Positions 1-12,145 of a stretch of DNA of 64,000 nucleotides are shown here, piece after piece. The notes below the pieces were generated by a model, which saw nothing but the letters and a program-made list of their open reading frames with translations, was not told the origin of the DNA and ran no database searches. This DNA comes from Grifola frondosa (taxonomy: Eukaryota > Basidiomycota > Agaricomycetes > Polyporales > Grifolaceae), in contig LUGG01000023.1 in the NCBI GenBank assembly GCA_001683735.1, positions 744,001 through 808,000 of the forward strand, written 5' to 3'. How positions within the stretch are numbered: the first letter of the stretch is position 1; every line of letters starts with the position of its first letter. The position numbers and the translations under genes are program-made.

Positions 1-82
1 CACACAGAGTCAAACAATCAGCCACAGCGTGATTCGCCAGATTTTCGAGCCAGTCTATAGCTCGCCATCCACCCTCCTCAAG

Positions 83-240
83 GTATGTATGCTCAAATTC
101 TTGACGTCCGGACGACTCCCACTGCATTCTACGGCTTGCTAGCTTTGCAATGCATGTCTTTCTGGGGGAAAATCCGGACTTTGTGATGCTGGATGCGGGC
201 CTGGTGGTTTGGATGATACTGACGACGTTCCTCCCCGTAG
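83..240 (+). other. Intron in the 5' UTR of the uL15 gene
   Basis: A GTATGT donor at 83 and a CCCCGTAG acceptor ending at 240 lie directly upstream of the start codon at 244, leaving only three untranslated bases between acceptor and ATG. Leader introns are common in fungal ribosomal protein genes. Inferred from splice signals only. Confidence 0.65.
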
Positions 241-243
241 AAA

Positions 244-856
244 ATGCCCACCCGGAACTCCAAGACTCGCAAGCACCGCGGCCACGTATCGGCCGGTCAT
301 GGTCGTGTAGGAAAGCACCGCAAGCACCCCGGAGGTCGTGGTCTCGCTGGTGGCCAGCACCACCACAGGTGCGTTTCTACATATCTCGGGAGCGGACAGA
401 ACACGTGAACAGACTGTAATACGCGCGCAGAACCAACTTCGATAAGTACCATCCTGGTTACTTCGGTAAAGTTGGTATGCGCCATTTCCACTTGACGCGC
501 AACTTGCAATGGCGTCCCATTATCAACGTCGACAAGCTGTGGACACTTGTGCCGGCGGAGGAGAAGCAGGGCTTGACGGCGAGTTCCGAAGTGGTGCCCG
601 TAATTGACACCCTCAGCATGGTTACGGCAAGGTGTTGGGCAACGGACAGTGAGTTGCTCTTTTTTGGCAGTCGTGCGGAAAAGTCTCATGAGAATGTGAA
701 GGCTGCCCAAGCTGCCATTCATTGTAAAAGCTCGGTTTGTCTCGGCGAAGGCAGAGTACGTCCCATCGTGTATCTTCATTTGTGTCTTCTCATGTTTGTT
801 TGTCCCGTAGGGCGAAGATCAAGGAGGCGGGTGGTGTTGTCAAACTCATTGCGTAG
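244..856 (+). CDS. RPL28: 60S ribosomal protein uL15 (L27a, yeast Rpl28)
   Basis: Structural protein of the large ribosomal subunit. Exons are 244-368, 431-648, 702-755 and 811-856; all introns are GT-AG and 53-62 nt. The product starts [20 protein letters not shown], continues through the family signatures [16 protein letters not shown] and [17 protein letters not shown], and ends [13 protein letters not shown], which is full family length. The reading frame slips around 612-617: after VPVIDTL the conserved [10 protein letters not shown] is in the next frame, as if one base of a codon were missing. Because the protein is essential and otherwise perfectly conserved, a consensus error is likelier than a pseudogene. 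The identity is certain; intron ends are read by eye. Confidence 0.95.
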
Positions 857-1688
857 TTCTGTATCTGCTTTCTCGTTTCTCTCTTCTGGCACCTTTTTGC
901 ATCCATCACATGCGTATGACGACACTGCACGGCATTATATATGCAATACATGCTGTACCACCGTGATGTAAGAATATGTTATTCGCCTCTTGTACGAAAT
1001 TTCCTCAGGTGAGTTGCGATCAGCCACATATTGCTGCCTCTCCATTGGCCCCTCGGCGGTGGGTCGGTCACATCCGTGTACGGTAGTGCGCAGTTTGCGC
1101 AGACCTCGTGCAAGCAAGTGTGATAGCACATCTCACGTTGCGCAGCCAGCTACTGGAGCGGCAGATGTGCCGTCAATGTCATAGATGGACAGGACTCCGG
1201 ACAGTCGTGACGCCTGAATATTTGAATCTCACGTCTAGTTATGCTGCACGTTCATCAAATGAACCTGATTTCCTTGTCTCATTTCACCGCAAGAGTCTGA
1301 AAATGAACGTTGAGTGGTCATCGTAAATGCGACATATCTGTGCTGGTGTTTCAAATGTAGCCACTGAGTCAGGCTGAGGCACGCGGCCAACTCTATCATG
1401 ACAGCGGTAGCAGGGGATCTGGTTGGTGACAAATTAACGCCCATCTAAGATTAGCAGGGGCTGTATAGGGACCGCGGTCGAGTCGGCGACGAAAGTTCCC
1501 TTTATCTTCACACCGACCCCGACGAGGGGAATGGCATCTATATCAGCCTGGTGTAAGTCGACGAATTGTCGGATGACAGACTGGCTGACTCGCTGCGACC
1601 AGACAACCACCAATATTCTACTTGGAACAGGACCCGTCAGCTTCACCAAACACCATACCTCGCCCGTGTGGACACCAACGCCTCACGA
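857..1688 (+). other. Intergenic region: 3' end of uL15 gene and upstream of RING gene
   Basis: Contains the presumed uL15 3' UTR and the promoter side of the next gene. No convincing coding segment, RNA gene or repeat is seen. An ATG at 1566 is in frame with the downstream gene, but the intervening residues look non-coding. Confidence 0.5.
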
Positions 1689-3589
1689 ATGGCCACCGAG
1701 ATGACCCAGCAGGCCGTCGTCATCGACATGGGCCATGCCACAGGCCAGGAGGTCGCTCACAAAGAGAAGAAGGCTGACACACTCTTTGGCCCTAATATTG
1801 GTATTGTCAGCGGCGGTCCTGAATGGACGGAGAGGGAGGAGAAAAGCGGAGACGAACTCACGCCTGAGATCGTCAAGAAATGGATCGCAAAGAGCAAGGA
1901 GGTGCGTTGACCTTTGTGGCATCTTGTCTCACTCAGTGTGCTGAGTATATGCGCAGAATAACTATTCTACCACCACCCTTCAGGCGTTGGTCAACCTCAA
2001 ACGGCCCACGCTCCGTCTCACCCCGCTAGAAATAGCACCTTCCGATGACCCGAATCATGTCGACTCGCAGCATCACCACGGCTTGGAATTCGAGTACGAT
2101 TGCGACGCCCCCAAATGCAGTATCCATGTATACGTTTTACTCTCTCCGAAGCATCCCCTGGCGGGAAAACCGGATACTACTGGTTTCTCCAAGGTCCTGG
2201 TATATGAAGCTGTGGTTGATGGTGGATTTGGGAAATTTCTCAAGCTTGAGGAAGGTGCTACGCTGGAGCTGGGGAGATTTGATCATAGGACCGCCCCTAC
2301 GCCTCCGATCGCTGAACAGGAATTCGGAGAAGCTTCTGTCTCCTCTGCGACTGATCTTGAACAACAGCTGTCCGCCGATCCCTCAGCAACCGAGCCCACG
2401 CAACGCAAGAAGCGGTTCACGACGTTCCATTTCCGCAAGCGTACGGAGGATCGGTCAGTGGCTGGGCCCGCCCTTGTCGTCGTTGATGCGGAGGCTCATG
2501 CACCTACGCACGACGATGAAGCTCCGAGGGAGCCGGATAAGAACGACGAAGATGACGTCGGCGTCCGTGTCACCATACGTCTATCTGCCCTCGATGAGGA
2601 GGGAAAAGACCTTCCGTCTGTCAATGAACAGGTGACATATCTGCACATTGTCAAGTTTGGTGCTCCACCCGTCGCCATCGAAGGCGAAGTTGAAGAGGAT
2701 AATCGGCCGTGGGTCGTAAAGGTTGTCAAACGCGAGGCTACTGTATGTTCAACCATGTTTATTTTTTTTTCGTACTAACTTAGCGGTTGAGTAGATTGGT
2801 CCGCACACCTTCCACTTGCACGAGATTTACGGTCTTTCAGCCAACTCGACATCATCCCAGCCAGCGCCTGCTTCTCCCCTACCAACACTTGACACGCATG
2901 TGTACCTCCTGTTACTCCGCCCGCCGCAAATCCGTATGAAGACGAGCCCTCCTCCGAGTGCTTGCTATGCCTTTCTTCTCCCCGAGGTCGTCCTACTACG
3001 CCGTCACCTCGTTGCCTGCAGGGAGTGCGCCATCAATATGATCGAGTTTGGCGCAGGCGGGAATATCGTGCACACGGAAAGTGAGACGAATGGAACGACA
3101 GGAGCCGATGGAGCGAACGGTGACAATGGCAATGGGAACGGGGCCGAGGCTGGCGCTATGGGACGGTCCCCGTGGCTCGATGCAGATGTCCCGGTTCCGG
3201 TGCCGATTCCTGCGCTGCCCACAAACACCCGTCGGAAGCGTAAGGCCAAGGGCTGTTCTGCCCTGTTTGCCGGCAGCGTGAGTGCTCGTCTCATTCTATC
3301 AGACTAATGCATATGTTAACTTTATTATCGCTTAGCATACACGTCATTACTCAGGATCACGACAACTCCACCTTCGAAGGGTGGGAAAGACGAACATCGC
3401 GAGTCGACGTCCATCGAAGATCATGTGCCGATGGCTGTCGCTCTCCCGCCGCCTGCGGCAAACCCGCCTCGCGGACACTTTGCATCCCTCACTCGCCCCA
3501 ACTTCCTTCGGTTTGGCCGGTCGGGTGCCCAGCAGACGGACTTGGAGCGGGGTCAGGCGCAGTCTATGGCGCATGTCGCGTCCGCGTGA
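1689..3589 (+). CDS. Mahogunin/MGRN1-like RING-type E3 ubiquitin ligase (fungal)
   Basis: Probable E3 ubiquitin-protein ligase with a C-terminal RING. Exons are 1689-1901, 1984-2742, 2795-3277 and 3336-3589. The N-terminal part carries the beta-rich MGRN-type region (LKRPTLRLTPLE, GPHTFHLHEIYG). The RING reads EDEPSSECLLCLSSPR, then VVLL, RHLVACRECAINM, an acidic/Gly linker, RRKRKAKG, and after one restored base WFCPVCRQPYTSLLRIT spanning the last intron. The frame slips near 2902, 2980-2986 and 3254 (TGGTTC expected, TGTTC present), and three bases seem absent near 2997, which removes the Cys normally before RHLVAC. Several indels in one gene may be consensus errors or true decay. Start at 1689 was chosen for its context (CACGAATGGCC); 1566 is an alternative. 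Confidence 0.75.
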
Positions 3590-4196
3590 TGTACATCTTC
3601 AACATAGCACGGTTGTAAGAGTGTTTTTGCGGATAAGCGACGTACGCTATGTCTTGTTTGGGATGTGTCTCTTGTTTATCTCTCGTGCTTTATTCTGTAT
3701 GGATTTGTATGGATTGCTGTATACGGTCCTGGCTCCTTCACGTACAAGGAGCCTGCCGTTGTATGCCTATTATTTTATGTTACTATACCTCATACTTCCC
3801 CATCCCGTAGCCGCATGATAGTCATCGGCGTGTGCTGTTAGTCTCTAGCTGTGTTCAATATTATTTGCCAAGCGTGCTAATAACTTCGTGTGTTGCGACG
3901 TTCGCAGCTCTCCTTAAATATGTGAAATCCTAAGGGCACTAAAAACCCATCAAATCTCGTGTAATCCCCAGTTCCTGGAAGAAGTCGGCACGTTGTGAGC
4001 AGAAGCTCCGCAGATCATTCTACTTCGAAAGCCGTTACTCGATGACTTTGTAGGATGGAACGATCGACGATCCAATGTCAAACGTATCTATGGGCTGAAA
4101 TATACTATTGTCACGTCGTGTGTGAAGGTGACGGTATCAAATATCGTACATGACTTTACATGAGGTACTGATGTTGTTTGGTGGCGTAGTCATAGC
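3590..4196. other. Convergent 3' intergenic region
   Basis: Lies between the 3' ends of the RING gene (+) and P450-A (-). T-rich stretches fit 3' UTRs. No gene is seen. Confidence 0.5.
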
Positions 4197-6292
4197 TCAC
4201 GCAGGTACATTCTCAGCCAGATCCAACCCACCACGAATCAACGCCTCCGCAGCTGCAGAGCGCGGCTTGATAGCGAATCGGAACGGAACAGGGTACCTAC
4301 GCCGATACAACGTGAGTTTCATGTCGAACGCAACCGAAACGATCCGCTTACGAGATGAGGCCCGACGTCATAACCGGCTTCGGCTCGATAGGCCTCCCCT
4401 CCTCATCCAGAGCGGACGTGATGTTGTACGCGTGAAGCACAGAGGCAACGTTGATGAAGAGCGAGCCATCGGCTAGGTGGCGACCCGTACAGATTCTGTG
4501 CCACGACAGGAGCAAACTCCGAATGAGTCCAACAAAATACATGGAATAGACAAGTTGGGCTACGCACCGTCGTCCGAAACCGAACACGAGCGTGCGTGGA
4601 TCTCTTACTTCGGGATCGAGCTTCTCTCTCTTGAGGAACCGCTCAGGATTGAACTTGTGCGGGTCAGGGTATATCGTTGGATCGTGGGTGATCGCCCTGA
4701 AATTACAACATAGCAATTAATCGGTATCTTGGAAAATACACAATCATACGAACCAGATGTTTGGGATGACTAACGAGCCCTTTGGGATGAAGTAGCCTTT
4801 GTACTCGTCGTCTTCCAAGGCCCTGTGCGGGATCGAGAGTGGCAGGACCGTCTGCCACCGGAAGCACTCCAACGCAACTGCATTGACATAGGGCAGGGAC
4901 TCGCGGTCTCCGAATTCTGGCAGCCTTCCTGCACCGACAACAGCGTCCAGCTCTGCCTGCGCTCTCTTTTGCACCTCGGGATACAGTATCATGGCTAGGA
5001 AAAACCACTGAATGGTCGAGAATGTCTGTTCAATCGGTTAGATGATTGCTGATTTTGGAAACGACAATCTCTCACTGTATCTGCGCCGGCTGAGGCACAT
5101 GGGGTTAGTTGCAAACGCTGTCGCTCTATCAGTCCAGCAACTTACCAGCGTAGGCGACCCCCATGGCATCCTTCGCTATCTGCTCTTCTTCCACAGCAGC
5201 AACCCCTTCGAGGTGGGAAATCTTTTCCAGTAGCTCGCTTGTTATCGATGGAGAACTCCCGGCTGCACCACGTTTCTTGATGATCGTGTTAGCGGGGAGT
5301 TACTGCGACTGGAGTGCAACTCACGTAGATATCCTTGGCCACGGCAAATGGCACTTCCCTGAGCGCCGTCGCATCCGCATGCCATATGGCTGCCTGTCTC
5401 CGCAAACCAGCGCCTGGGAACCACGATGGTATGTACCGCAAAAGAGGGACAAATTCGACCAGATACTTTCCGGGAACCAGACCCTCCACGAATCCCACTA
5501 GCGCCCTGTTTGCTATTGTTGTATACTTATCGTCGGAATCTGAGAGGTCGATGCCATACGCAATCTTCATGATAATTGCCCCAAACATGCTGGTGAAACC
5601 AACGCTGATGTGAATGAGCCGCAAATATGTATATGCAATAGAGACATACAAGCGGATATGGCGTACGAAATGATCAGGATCGGCCAACAAGTTCCGCAGG
5701 AACCTGCGACTTTCAAAGACTTGTACGCTTTGGAAGTTCGAAATCGCCCCTTGATTGAAAAATTGATGAAACGTCCGCCTTGTTCTTCGCCACCGTTGTC
5801 CATATGGCATCAAACCAAAATCCCACTCCCATCCCGTTCTATAAAGCCGAACTATCAACGAATAAAGGGATTCAAGGACAATAAGAGACTCACAAGGATA
5901 CCATGATCGATTGACTTCTGTCCGAGTAGATCGAGGAACGCTTGTCGAGCAAATCGAAGATAGCTTCGCAAGATCCAAGGATGATCATGGATTGACCTAG
6001 AAATTTCAAGTGCACTACATCGCCTAAGGAAAACGAGATGAGTCACAATTGTAATGATCACCCGGTGGTGGTACGGACCATATTTCTCAGAGAGTCTCTG
6101 GAAGGTAAACCACTGAAACTCTTTGGGAATGCCAATGGCGTTGCCTATGAGTGGGAGTGGCTTCGGTCCTGGGGGTAAAGGAAGGGTACCACGACTCGGA
6201 GCTCTACTTTTCGCATAATTCAAAACCAGTAGAAGGAAGAGGCCCGCCGCTAGAGGAAGGAGAGTACTGTTGTGAATGTCAAACGATGCCAT
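4197..6292 (-). CDS. Cytochrome P450 A (OrdA/CYP64-like group)
   Basis: Membrane-anchored haem monooxygenase. The N-terminus is an anchor (about residues 10-25) followed by the Pro hinge [15 protein letters not shown]. Recognisable blocks are WEWDFGLMPYGQRWRRTRR (helix C), AGADTTFSTIQWFF (I helix, oxygen activation), ECFRWQ (ExxR), PERFLKREK and FGFGRR-ICTGRHLADGS (haem Cys). The haem motif is split by an intron inside the second Arg codon (GTGCGT donor, CACAG acceptor). The C-terminus is YPVPFRFAIKPRSAAAEALI. About ten exons; all those I traced keep frame, so the gene looks intact. It is nearest in sequence to B, C, E, F and G, so it belongs to a local family expansion. Substrate unknown. 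Confidence 0.88.
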
Positions 6293-7944
6293 CGAGTATG
6301 GGATGGGTTAGACATGCAAGTGTTTGTTTATCTATGGACCACGGATCCATACTGTCTCCGCATGACTCCGCGTTGGTCCATTAGCACGCACTAGCGAACA
6401 GAATATATGATGCCATTGGTGGCTCCATTTGAATAGATCCGGTGCCTTCAGGAACTTGTGCTACTATATGCAGGTACAATGCCACACTAATGGAGCATTC
6501 TGACTGAGAAATAAGGATGGAAAGATGCGTGTTTATCGGCATGTTGCGGCAAGGTTTAGAGCTAACCAAGTTGAAGATGACGCGTTTGTGGCCTCGAGCA
6601 AGTTCCATGGGAATGTCGCAGTCTGAGATTCTTCGACGGCCGGGTCCCAACTGAATGGGCGAGAGGAATCTACGACAGGGAAGACATCATTTGCGCAAAT
6701 TTTTCGCTTGACTTTCTTCTCGCTGCATATACGCAAGTATGGCTGGACTGCAAAAATGAGGACGATACATAACCTGCAAAACATACGTAAGAGACGTTTT
6801 TAACGCGCCAAGCTGTCATACTAAATACATGCCGTATTTCACAGGGTCTAACATGTTAATATGGCGCAATTTGTGCGGGGTAGTGCATTGCTTGAATAAT
6901 TTGCATTTAAAAGATTAGTTATAGGTCTATCATAGCAATAACACGGACCCACCTGAACTTCGTCTCATGAGGAAGGGAGAGAACGGGACCAATTTAAGGG
7001 GTGTCTATGCTGAAGGTGGGCTACTGCGTAAAGTAGATCTGGTGCAGTGGAAGTCCAAATGGTATTTTCGCTGATAGTGGCGCTTATTCATGTGACTTTT
7101 CGCGGCGGAGCGCTTTTCAAACTTGATATTCCGCGCCGCTTGCGCGGTTCATCGCGGCGTGTTCGGCTAGGCAGTTGATGCTCCGACAAACTGGCCACGA
7201 TGTTCCTCCGAGCAAGGGAAGACGTGTGGGGGAATGGTCGACCTTTGATTTTGCAAACTGCAAAAAAAAGCTAATTCAGTTATTTGAGTCGAAGGTAGCA
7301 ACATTGAAACCATGAATTTGACCTTCCCATTACACTTAGCCGGAGTTCCATAGATATAAAAAAGACTTGAAAGCTTCTGCTACACTTGGGGGTTACTTAT
7401 GTACACATGGATAATCCCCAGTTCTGAACGGTGGGGCTGTCAATCAAGAAGTGAAGGTCATGACATTAAAGCTCACCTCGGTACATAGATGTGGTCACAC
7501 CGTCATTTCATAAACCGCAGCCACATTTCTAGGCGTAACTATCGCAGCAAGGGGGCCCGATACAGTAAATCTGCAACCGCATTGACAGAACTGTTATTGT
7601 TTTTGAACTAATCCGCGATTTAAATTTCAGAGCAATTCCAGAGAGCAACATGATAGAGAAACCAATGCAACGATCCTGCATACAGTCACATCAAGCCGTG
7701 ACAGCAAGGGTAGTGCTCGTGAGCGCCCGCAGCCCGCGCACCGTCTTCACTACCATTCTACTGGATACGAATGTACATCGATCGCGGTGTGCTCAAGCTC
7801 TCTTTTATCATAGAACCTGCTATCTTATAGCCGATACATATTGACCACGCTCGCTCCCACTTATTCTGTTTGAATCGCTGCTACAAGCCGCTCGGCACGC
7901 GGACAGACCACCTACGACGAAATTCATCCTGAACCAACGTAAGA
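6293..7944. other. Divergent intergenic region, P450-A and SNARE gene
   Basis: A 1.65-kb shared upstream region. A GC-rich patch at about 7095-7170 (CGCGGCGGAGCG, CGCGCCGCTTGCGCGG) stands out from AT-richer flanks. No convincing gene, transposon ends or RNA gene is seen; short ORFs here lack family resemblance. Confidence 0.4.
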
Positions 7945-9072
7945 ATGTCTACGGATCCTTATCACGCTGTCCAGCAGGAAGTGCAGACATCACTACAAAC
8001 TGCATCGACTCTACGCGCGTCTTATCTGCGCATCCGCAGTACTGCTCGGGAGGACAGCGAAGAGCTTGGATGGGCCAGAAATGAGGTGCGCGGGTCAGTG
8101 TCAGGCTCGAATTGGGATTGACCCCTCTTAACTATGTGGTGCTGATGCGGGTGATTCAGCTCAAGGCTACGCTCGCTGCTCTAGAGGCCGACCTGGAAGA
8201 TTTGGAGGAGAGTGTGAAGTAAGCTTGCTCCATAGATGCATTATGTAAAGACTTGACAATTCTCTTGTCCCAGAGTTGTGGAGGATACGGGCGCGCGCAT
8301 ATTCGGCCTGGAGGAGTCAGAAGTCATTGAGCGGAGGCGATATGTTGGTCACGTTCGTCGAGAAATCGAGGTACGCTTTTCCCACAAACCTCATCATTAT
8401 CTCAAGTCTCAATACGTTCATTACTGACTCAAAGAATCCCCCATCTCGTATATAATGTGTAGAACATGAGAGCAGAGGTCGAGTCCGGACCTGGAGGCCG
8501 TCGCTCACGACCGGTATCCCAGATTGGATCTTCCTCCGTCCACAATAGCAGGCCAGTTTCCCCAGCGCGTGATGACGACCAAGCCGCATGGGCAAGGCAG
8601 GAGCAAGAAGTATTCATTAGTCATGATGATTGGTTGCAGGGTTCTGATTCACAAATCAGATGATGATTCGCCAACAAGACCAGACAATCGACACCATATC
8701 CGGCACTTTGACCACCATCGCAGAACAAGCTGGTTTGATGGGCCAAGAGATTGGTGAACATAATGAGTGCGTTGATAAGAAGGTTCTTTGGCTATTAATC
8801 TTATAATCTGTGCCTTTTTTTTGCCAGGATGCTTGTTGACCTCGAGCGGAACGTTGATCACTCTGATGCGAAACTCAGCAGCGCCATGCAGCGGATGAGA
8901 AAATTCATACGCCAAACTGAAGGTGCGGATACCATCTCGTACGATTTTCCGCGAATATCGCTGATGTATTATTCCCTACGCACGATGCTCCACAGAAAAG
9001 AAATCGGGGTGGTGCATTATCATTCTCATCATTGTTCTTATGGCTCTTCTCCTTGCGGTTATTCTGGTATAA
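7945..9072 (+). CDS. TLG1: Qc-SNARE of the Tlg1/syntaxin-6 family
   Basis: Tail-anchored SNARE for endosome-to-Golgi/TGN fusion. Exons are 7945-8085, 8160-8218, 8274-8370, 8463-8609, 8660-8766, 8828-8922 and 8996-9072. The product begins MSTDPYHAVQQEVQTSLQ (syntaxin-6 N-terminal helical domain), has a Ser/Arg/Pro linker, then a SNARE helix from MMIRQQDQTIDTISG to MRRMRKFI-like MQRMRKFIRQTE, and a C-terminal anchor KKSGWCIIILIIVLMALLLA. Length (about 240 aa) fits the family. Aligned by eye to syntaxin 6, the central ionic-layer Gln falls on His (IGEHNEML). The terminal exon frame was chosen because it alone gives the WC-capped membrane anchor. The neighbouring P450s are unrelated in function. 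Confidence 0.88.
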
Positions 9073-9342
9073 CATGTCCTCCACTTCTGTTGCGACTTGC
9101 GTATTGTATTGCATTGGGCGACATGCGGACTGCTCACACTGTTATACCCCGTGGACTCTATGTACCGCAATATTTGCTGCCAGTATTTTGTGGACCTGTA
9201 CATTACGTCGCGGCTAATTTTGGATGATTAGTTGTCTCCATTGCGTTTGTATGGCGATACTCAGCCAGATGCGCACTCTGAGTCGGTATAATTTAAGACC
9301 AACCACCCTCGTCATTGGTTTACATATGTATAGAATTATCAG

Positions 9343-11423
9343 CTACGCTGCGGGCGCCACTGCATCGCTCGTCGCGCATATCAATGCTTCAGCGGCTGCC
9401 GAGCGAGGCTTGATGGTGCATTGAAATGGGGCCGGATACCTGAGCGGTGCATGAGATTCAACATAGCGCGCTGCGAAATACAAATCGAAACCCTCACATC
9501 ATAAATCCCGACGTCGTTGCTGGCTTGAGCTGAATTGGCTGACCATCCGCATCGCGTGGAGGGCCAATGTCAAACACATGTAATACCGAGGCGACATTCA
9601 TAACGAGTGATGTTTCGGCTATGTGGCGCCCAGGACATTTCCTAATCACACGGAATCAGCATGTGAAGAGGACGTTCTACTTAATGAATATTATGGACGT
9701 ACCGTCGTCCAAACCCAAATACGAATGTCCTTGGATCCGTCACCTCTGGATTCAGCCTCCCGTTCTGGAGAAAGCGGTCCGGATTAAATATTCCTGGTTC
9801 CGGGTACACTTCCGGATCTCGTGCGAACGCCCTACGGTGTGTGAAAGATGAGTCCACTCCTTATTGATTTGTTATAATTGGCATCCGGTACGCACCAGAT
9901 GTTCGGTATGACTATCGATCCCTTTGGGATGAGATACCCATTATACTCGTCGTCAGCCATGCAGCGATGACCGACCCCAAGTGGCAGGACAGGTTGCCAA
10001 CGCAAGCATTCAAGTGCAACTGCGTTGACGTAGGGCAAGAAATCATGGTCATTGAAGTTTGGGAGCCGTCCAGGGCCTACTATTGCATCCAACTCCTCTT
10101 GGGCTTTCTTTTGGACTTCTGGATGTGAAAGCATGGCGAAGAAGAACCACTCCATCGTGGAATACGTCTGCAGAATCACAGTTCAAATACAATTTGATCG
10201 TATTCCCAGACACTCACGGTATCGGCACCAACTTTGGAGTGCGAGATTAGCGAAGGATAACCTTAATCACGATTACGAATGCACCTGCAAAGGCGATGCC
10301 TAGGGTATCCCTTGCGACCTCTTCTACCTTGGCGGCTTCACATGCGTCACGGAGCGCATTCTCTTCGAACAGTTTGCGCGCGATCGAAGGGGCGGCAGTC
10401 CCGTTATTCTGCACATTTTCAGCATTCCAGCGCAGGGCATCGAATACATAGAAGACTCTCACGAAATCTTTTTTTGCAGAAGAAAAAGGTACGTCCCGAA
10501 TAGCCAATGATGCAGCTCTCCATTTTGACAGTTTCGCCTGGAACGTTGCTCCCGGGACCCAGGATGGAATATACCTTAAGAGGGCAATAATCGGAACGAG
10601 GGGATTACCGGGCATGAGACCTTCTATGATACTCTGGGTCGACTTCTCCGCAATGAGTAAATATTCGTCGTCGTTGTCAGCTTGTTCTATGCCATACGTT
10701 ATCTTCAGGATAGTGGCCCCAAAAGCGCTACCCATAAAGATCATCAGCAGTAATTAGAATGACGCCATAAGACAGAAACCGCACAAACGAATATGATGTG
10801 CGAACTGGTCCGGCTTAGCGAACAGGTGGCGGAGAAGCCTGCGATTTTCCTGAAGCTGAACATCTTGATATTTTGTAACGGCTCGTTGATTGAAGTGTTG
10901 GTGGAAAGTCCTCCGGATTTCTCGCCACCGCTGCCCATACGGCATAAAACCAAGATCCCAGTCACAGCCGATTCTGACCTGAATTGAGATTTCTGCACCG
11001 ATCGCGACAATAATGTCACACTTACAATTCATTCATTACGCTTTGCGCTCTGTCCGAATAGATCGGAGACCGCTTTTCTAGTAGATCAAACGCAACTTCT
11101 CGGGAACCAGCGATGACAATGGACTGTCCGAATATGCGCAAATAGGCAACATCACCTAAGGGATTTATGTTCATAGGAAATGCTCTGACCCATCGGAAGA
11201 TGAAGCACAAACCGTATATTTCAGATATCTTTCTGTATGCTAACCATGGGAAATCAGAGTCCTTGGGTACGTCGAGAACATTACCGATGATAGGAAGAGG
11301 CTTTGGCCCGGGTGGCAAGGGAAGAGTACCAAAATTGAGGAATGCGCGCTTTGCATACCTCCATAAACATACAACAAGAAGTACTGCTAGAGGAAGAATA
11401 CCGTAAGCATACGTTGAATCCAT
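9343..11423 (-). CDS. Cytochrome P450 B (OrdA/CYP64-like group)
   Basis: Haem monooxygenase of the same group as A. Starts MDSTYAYGILPLAVLL (anchor) with [15 protein letters not shown]. Traced blocks: DVAYLRIFGQSIVIAGS, DWDLGFMPYGQRW, GADTTYSTMEWFF (I helix), ECLRWQ (ExxR), and haem motif FGFGRR-KCPGRHIAETS, with the conserved intron splitting the Arg codon (GTACGT donor, GATTAG acceptor). C-terminus: YPAPFQCTIKPRSAAAEALI, stop at 9343. It is more divergent than its relatives (GIEQADNDDEYLLI, ATFQAKLSKW where others have AGF). All joins traced keep frame. Its 3' end converges with the SNARE gene 270 bp away. Substrate unknown. Confidence 0.86.
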
Positions 11424-12145
11424 TCAGGTCGAAGACATATAAAGATCTTGAACGAGTGGCCGCTATATGTATCAAGTTGGCCAGCGCTTGGGTTCTTCAC
11501 GTAAGATTGCTCCGACAGGTTCGCAGATTTGGAAAGCACTTCAAATAGAGTTTGCCTTAGGGCTTCGAGAGAAGTTCAAGGTACTATCTGGCGATGACAC
11601 CTTGTGATATGACCAATCTTCCATTGGAAAACTTGGCCAAAGAACTTGTCTTGGCGCTGAAACGATTCAGATTTTCCATGCAAAGGGGTGTTATAAGCCT
11701 ATGAACAGAGGTTTATATATCTTTACGAGACATACCAGTAGTATCAGTGATACAGCCGCTTCTCCATGTAGAATTTCCTGGCATTGCGGCCCCAGGAGGA
11801 GTTGACTAGTGACCCTCGCCATATACTCGGAGGGTAACTTTGTCAGATAGGATTTTGTTATAAATCGTAAAATGACGTACGTTTTTTTCCACCTCCGTTC
11901 GGGCGGATCGCGGGGGGTTAGTTCAGTGATTAGGAGCGCGTTTTGAGCGGCAACCTCACAAATTGTTGTAATGTGTTCGCCGAGCCGCGCAACGAACGGC
12001 AGAGACCGGGTCTTCAACAATATGCATGAACACAATCTTCAAATGCGGGCCATGCTCATAAGAAAGAGATGATAGACATTCATGACCATTCTTTCAAGTT
12101 ATAACATAGAAATGTGCTCTGCTGTTCAATCAGTATCTTCTGAGA
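11424..12145. other. Intergenic region between P450-B and P450-C
   Basis: Holds the promoter of P450-B and the 3' flank of P450-C. A 114-codon minus-strand ORF (11691-12035) has no recognisable family and no splice partners; I do not call it a gene. Confidence 0.45.

Noticed and set aside
244..856. uL15 gene as a pseudogene because of its frame break
   Set aside because: All other residues and splice sites are conserved, and similar one-base slips recur in unrelated genes; a consensus error is more likely.
11691..12035. 114-codon minus-strand ORF between P450-B and C
   Set aside because: No homology features and no plausible splice partners.
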